Shown here: positions 60,801 through 64,000 of the stretch, piece by piece
Layout: each line of letters begins with the position of its first letter
Numbering within the stretch: position 1 is the first letter of the stretch
Source of the DNA: Quercus robur
Lineage: Eukaryota; Streptophyta; Magnoliopsida; Fagales; Fagaceae
DNA: 64,000 nt
Assembly (NCBI RefSeq): GCF_932294415.1
Contig: NC_065539.1
Location: 49,805,501-49,869,500 of the forward strand
Direction of reading: 5' to 3'
Notes under the pieces: generated by a model
The model's database searches: none
The model's input: only the letters and a program-made list of their open reading frames with translations
What the model was told of the DNA's origin: nothing
Translations under genes and position numbers: made by a program

Positions 60801-62228
60801 CTCTTTTCTTTCTTTTTACAGAAGTGGAGGTAGGCACCAGGGGTAACAACAAAGGCCTAACAGCAAAAAATCGGGTATAAGAAACCTCTCACATCATAAG
60901 AATTTAATTCAACTTTTGTCCACAAAATACTTAAGCAATACACTTTCATCTATAGATTCAATACTAATAAACCACACAAACAACTCAATTAAATGTTAAA
61001 AACAACAGGTATACACACAAACCTGGTAAAAATTAGACCATAGGCAGAAATTATTAGCTCATTACCTTGAGCATTTGTCTAACTGAACATTTCTACTCAA
61101 ATTTCTATCAATTTCCCAAATACAAACAAATCCTTATTGCACTCTATTTTGAATAGATGCCATATTCATGATGCGAAATATTTCATGGAACACACAAAAA
61201 TTTTCTTTAATAATAGTGTTTTCCGGTCGATAGGAGTGCATTTTGCCACCAAATGTTCCTCCTTTTTCCAAAACAGTACACTGACTAAACTTTAAAAAGT
61301 TTGAATTCTCTTCGATAAACTGAATTTAATCACAATTGGCTATAGGAATTGCTGATTCAACGACGCAAAAAACAACAGATCAAGCTTAATACAAGTTACA
61401 CAAGGATGTAGTTAAGTTCTAGATCAATTCACAAATTGAACACACACAAAAAACCCTAATTAACGAAGAATCCAAATTGCAAATTCATTCAAATTTTCAA
61501 ATTGAATCAAAATCGAATAAAGAAACTCACTTCTTATGGCGCCGCCCACGCTTAGGTCCCCATCCCTCGAGCTTGGCGACGGGACAGCCACACCGAGCAC
61601 GGAAGAGCAAAACGGCGCGGCCATTAGGGGGAGCCATCTTTCTGAGCTCGGATCGGAGGCACTCGTAGTCGGGATTAGCCTCGGTGCCGCCTTTCCAAGG
61701 CAAGCGATCGATGAAATCTTTGGAAGATTTGGATTTGAGAGAGTCCTCAGTCTGCAACTGGAGATCAAACTCCAAGGCCTTTTTGAGTCCCTTGCAGGAC
61801 GGGTTGCTGCAGCGGCGAGATCTGGCGCCGCAGCAGAAGTCGGCGAGGGTGGCGGAGAGGGCGAAGAAGAGGAGGAAGGAGAGGAAGTAAGGGAGGGAGA
61901 GAGGGAGAGAGAAGGAGAGGGAGAAGGAGAGGGAGTGGTGGGAGAGGAGGAGAGAGAGGGAGTTGAAGAGGTAGGAGAAGTAGGAGGAGAGGAGGAAGGA
62001 GCCGGAGAAGAGGACTAGGATCAGGATCAGGAGGTCGAGCGTGGCGGAGGGAGAGTGTTTGCAGAGGAGAGAATGGGTGTGGGGATGAGAAGAGCAGTGT
62101 TGGTTGTTGTTGTTGTTGTTGTTGTTAGGGTTTGGGGATTTTGGGGTTTTGAGGGAGGAGGAGGAAGAGGAGGAGGAGCGCATAGTGGTGGCGGTGGCGG
62201 CGGTGGTGGGGACGAGGAGGTGGCGCAT
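54813..62228 (-). CDS. At5g19025-like membrane protein with L34e-like C-terminus, two exons across a 6.7-kb intron
   Basis: Coding exon 1 is 61531-62228 and exon 2 is 54813-54858, joined by a GTGAGT donor and TCTTGCAG acceptor with matching phase: 744 nt, 247 aa. Residues 16-50 are Ser/Asn/His-rich; hydrophobic segments at about 64-88 and 98-128 predict two membrane helices. Residues 131-233 are the conserved part: FCCGARSRRCSNPSCKGLKK, then KMAPPNGRAVLLFRARCGC and a basic RGRRHKK end. Cysteines 132, 133, 140, 145, 213 and 215 could bind a metal. Exon 2 adds ALANVAVNGGGDHR. TAIR files such proteins under the ribosomal L34e superfamily, but a ribosomal role is doubtful with membrane segments present; function unknown. 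Without exon 2 the frame would stop within the intron at 61527 (233 aa). The start could also be Met16. Confidence 0.8.
55640..56935. mobile_element. Possible gene-capturing transposon with CCCAA/TTGGG-rich ends
   Basis: The left block (CCCAACCCAACCCAACCC..., ACCCACCCAATTACCC) and right block (AATTGGGTGGGTTTGAG..., GGCTTATTTTGCCACCCCT) are loosely inverted, and the right end AGGGGTGGCAAAATAAGCC (other strand) looks like a hAT terminus. An armadillo-gene fragment lies between. No matching left terminus or target duplication was found. Confidence 0.35.
56151..56537 (+). pseudogene. Broken fragment of an armadillo-repeat (DUF7792-type N-terminus) gene
   Basis: The frame from ATG 56151 reads MATELEEKFIEEELGYPIRL, then VDEANWFKLECSEVGKQVDR and VSQML, a TGA stop at 56307-56309 where relatives have Arg, and continues in the same frame with STTHFLYDRPIRQV, KVSKNLERALTLVRKCKRR and VLRRVVTIVSAA before similarity ends. 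This is the N-terminal region of plant ARM-repeat proteins of the ARO/VAC8-like group. The armadillo repeats themselves (several hundred residues) are absent. It lies antisense inside the intron of the At5g19025-like gene. Called a pseudogene for the nonsense codon and truncation; family recognition is from memory. Confidence 0.75.
58146..59124. mobile_element. PIF/Harbinger-type element inside the intron
   Basis: Flanked by TTA at 58143-58145 and 59125-59127. Ends GGGGCTGTTTGGATTT and, on the other strand, GGGCCTATTTGGTTTT (13 of 16 match). Subterminal GTGATGAGTGATGAGTGA-type repeats are inverted relative to CATCGCTCATAACTC near the left end. 979 bp, no transposase; a non-autonomous relative of the element at 13224. 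Confidence 0.75.
59545..59649 (+). mobile_element. SINE-like element with poly(A) tail
   Basis: A good B box (GGTTCAAGACCC) at about 59590, an A-box-like GTGTAAAAGCAAGGTGG upstream, and an A20 tail. No target duplication resolved. Confidence 0.5.
60120..60500 (+). mobile_element. LINE ORF2 fragment (zinc-finger end), frame-shifted
   Basis: Translation pieces include DNLKWIPLKTKCFKVNSYYK and TLRGG, then after frame changes WRECGPYLFLHCKVAQELWS and LIFSLFFVFPG. These match the reverse-transcriptase C-terminal region of plant L1-type LINEs (...VKSYYKALRGG..., ...LLLHCPIAKELW...). Several stops and shifts; dead. Confidence 0.75.
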
Positions 62229-63327
62229 GTTAGAGAGGGGAGGGAAATGGGGATTGGGAGGGAGGGAATGTTTATGTGTGTATGTATGTATTGGTTTGAA
62301 GGGAAAGAGTTTTGTGGAGGTGGAGGGTGGGGGGAAATGGGGGAGGAGGGAAATGGGGGGGTGCGTAGGTTAGCGAGGTGGGGGTGCGTAGGATTAGAGG
62401 GAGGTGGGGATGGTGGTGAGGAGGAAGCACGCGCCCTTGGGAGGGAGTGGGGGAGGTGTTTTATGTAAGAATATGAGTAATTAATTAATTAATTATACAA
62501 TATTTTTAGAATTAATAACGTCGTATTCAATATGAATATACTATATTTTTTAAGAAAGAAAATTTGTCTAGATGTCATTATTTCAACACATGTGTGTGAA
62601 TTTTTTTTTTTTTTTTTTTAAATCCTAAAAAAAAAAACACTCCTATAAAAACACTTGCGTGTGAATGTTATTTCAATAAGAAAACCTTTGTTTTAAATTA
62701 TGGTAAGTTTTTTTTTGATATTCCGTGAGTCTAGGAAAATTATTAGGTATCAAGGTTCAAGGTTGAGATAAGTCTCATAAAAAAATAAAAAAAAAATAAT
62801 AAAAAGGTTGAGGCAATTAGCATGCTTCTTTGTAGCTTCTATTTTCCTTTTTCTTTAATAAATAATTCTTTTCCTAAGAAAAAAATAAAATGTCTATCTA
62901 ACGCCTCATTTATTGTAAAAAATATAATGAGATTTTGTTACGTCTTTAAAAGAACTAAATTTCAATATAAATCATGAAAGTTTACATCTTTGACAAATGA
63001 TGGTTTTGTAATTTGAATTGAAATATTTTTTTAAAGTATATAATTTAATTCAAAATTTCTAAAACTGTAGGATTAGACTAGAAAACCATCTATAAAATAG
63101 TACGTATGAGTTTTAAAATCCAATTCACCGTATTATTTTATATCAATATTTTTTTTTCATTTATTAAGCTTTTTATGGGGGAGGAGTTTTGATGTGTAGA
63201 ATTAGCAATATATTATTAATAAATTTCTAACTATTTTAACAACAACAACAACAAAAAAGTAAAATTACATAAAATGAAAGATTTTGTAATAATTGATAAG
63301 ATTTGCTAGAAGATAATCTAAACAGAA
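62229..63327. other. Upstream region of the At5g19025-like gene
   Basis: 62229-62465 is strongly G/GA-rich on the + strand (CT-rich on the sense strand), typical of a plant 5' UTR/core promoter with pyrimidine tracts. Further out is AT-rich spacer. At 62759-62812 the 9-bp repeat AAGGTTGAG brackets an A-rich insertion starting ATAAGTCTCATAAAAAA. Confidence 0.5.
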
Positions 63328-63465
63328 AATTCTTAGGTATTCTCGGAGTATGGAGAAATTGTGCTCTCTCTTCTTACATTCATGGTGGACTCCACCATGA
63401 ATTTAATGAGTAGACTCCATCATAAATGTGAGAGGAGGGAGCATTATTCTCCATACATAAGAATT
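63328..63465. mobile_element. Palindromic MITE, short copy of the 49115 family
   Basis: Left arm AATTCTTAGGTATTCTCGGAG; right end ...CTCCATACATAAGAATT. The inner halves pair through TGGAGAAATTGTGCTCTC / GAGGGAGCATTATTCTCCA and a GGTGGACTCCACC core. Confidence 0.65.
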
Positions 63466-63860
63466 ACTCAATCTGGACAATTTATTGGTCAGCCTAAAAA
63501 AAAATAGTAATAATAAAAAAGAAAAAATGACAATGAGGTAGATTTGAATGGAATTTTGGGATTGATTATTATTACAAACAGAGAAAAAAAGAGTGTTATC
63601 TTTTTTCTTTTTGTTCGAATGTTATCCTTATTCATATTTGTGTTAATATATATATATATATATTTGTGTTCACTTTATGCGAACCTTCTATTGGATTTTT
63701 GGGGCAAGATTACAAATCATTACATTACGGATAATGATAGTTTTAATTTGATGTTTGCATTATGAAAATTGGTTTTTATGGTAGGTACGGCTTGTGCCTT
63801 GTTTGCTTGTTTTGTAAAGTCAATTATGCTGCTGCTATCTTGTTAGGTTATGCTAATTGC

Positions 63861-63993
63861 CAAAGGTGCAGTTACTTATTCACTAAACTTAATTCACAGA
63901 AGAGAAAAGCATCTTATATCTTAGGACATGGTCAAGGGTGTAGTTATTCACCCACTTCATTAACTCAATTACACAAAAGAGAAAAGCATATGG
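63861..63993. repeat. Direct repeat at the window edge
   Basis: AAGGTGCAGTTACTTATTCAC...AAGAGAAAAGCAT (63859-63911) recurs as AGGGTGTAGTTATTCACCCAC...AAGAGAAAAGCAT (about 63936-63989). It may be part of a larger element cut by the window end. Confidence 0.6.
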
Positions 63994-64000
63994 TTTGACT

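Noticed and set aside
61536..62018. Glu/Gly-rich plus-strand frame opposite the At5g19025-like exon.
   Set aside because: Low-complexity shadow of the Ser/Leu-rich minus-strand exon; the minus frame has the conserved Cys and basic motifs.
62055..62468. Gly-rich plus-strand frame near 62.1-62.5 kb.
   Set aside because: Product of a G-rich promoter/UTR strand; no homology and no splice context.

Overview
The window is AT-rich nuclear DNA from a dicot, probably a woody species. The order within the dicots is not settled; Fagales is only a guess from the style of the repeats. It holds five intact protein-coding genes, four of them split by introns, in a matrix of transposon debris. All splice coordinates were worked out by hand from reading frame, GT/AG signals and family conservation; no transcript data were used.

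Left part (+ strand). A nine-exon gene for the small subunit of ribonucleotide reductase (RNR2A type, 341 aa) lies at 942-5550, with all iron ligands and the radical tyrosine present. About 13.5 kb of repeats follow: SINEs, a PIF/Harbinger-type MITE, Helitron-like ends, a degenerate ~110-bp tandem repeat, and two solo LTRs inserted into that repeat.

Middle (+ strand). Two complete tandem copies of MED33 (REF4/RFR1 family, a Mediator subunit that restrains phenylpropanoid and lignin genes) lie at 19083-29786 and 33618-45446. Each has 12 coding exons; seven are identical in length between copies and all intron phases agree. The copies encode 1326 and 1313 aa and look intact. RNR2A next to MED33A repeats the Arabidopsis order At3g23580-At3g23590 (from memory), so this is an old gene neighbourhood with a lineage-specific MED33 tandem duplication.

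Right part (- strand). An intronless E-class PPR gene (50685-52796, probably MEF18/At5g19020) is followed by a gene for an At5g19025-like membrane protein with an L34e-like C-terminus. The latter has exon 1 at 61531-62228 and, by my reading, a tiny last exon at 54813-54858 across a 6.7-kb intron. This pair again matches neighbouring Arabidopsis loci. The intron holds a PIF/Harbinger element, a SINE, LINE remains and a broken fragment of an armadillo-repeat gene.

I found no tRNA or rRNA gene, CRISPR array or unknown multigene system. The most distinctive signals are a GC-AG intron in one MED33 copy, a conserved purine-rich splice acceptor with a frame-breaking decoy in both copies, the long hidden-exon intron, and a recurring class of extremely truncated retroposon insertions (an oligo(T) tract plus GAGA flanked by target duplications).
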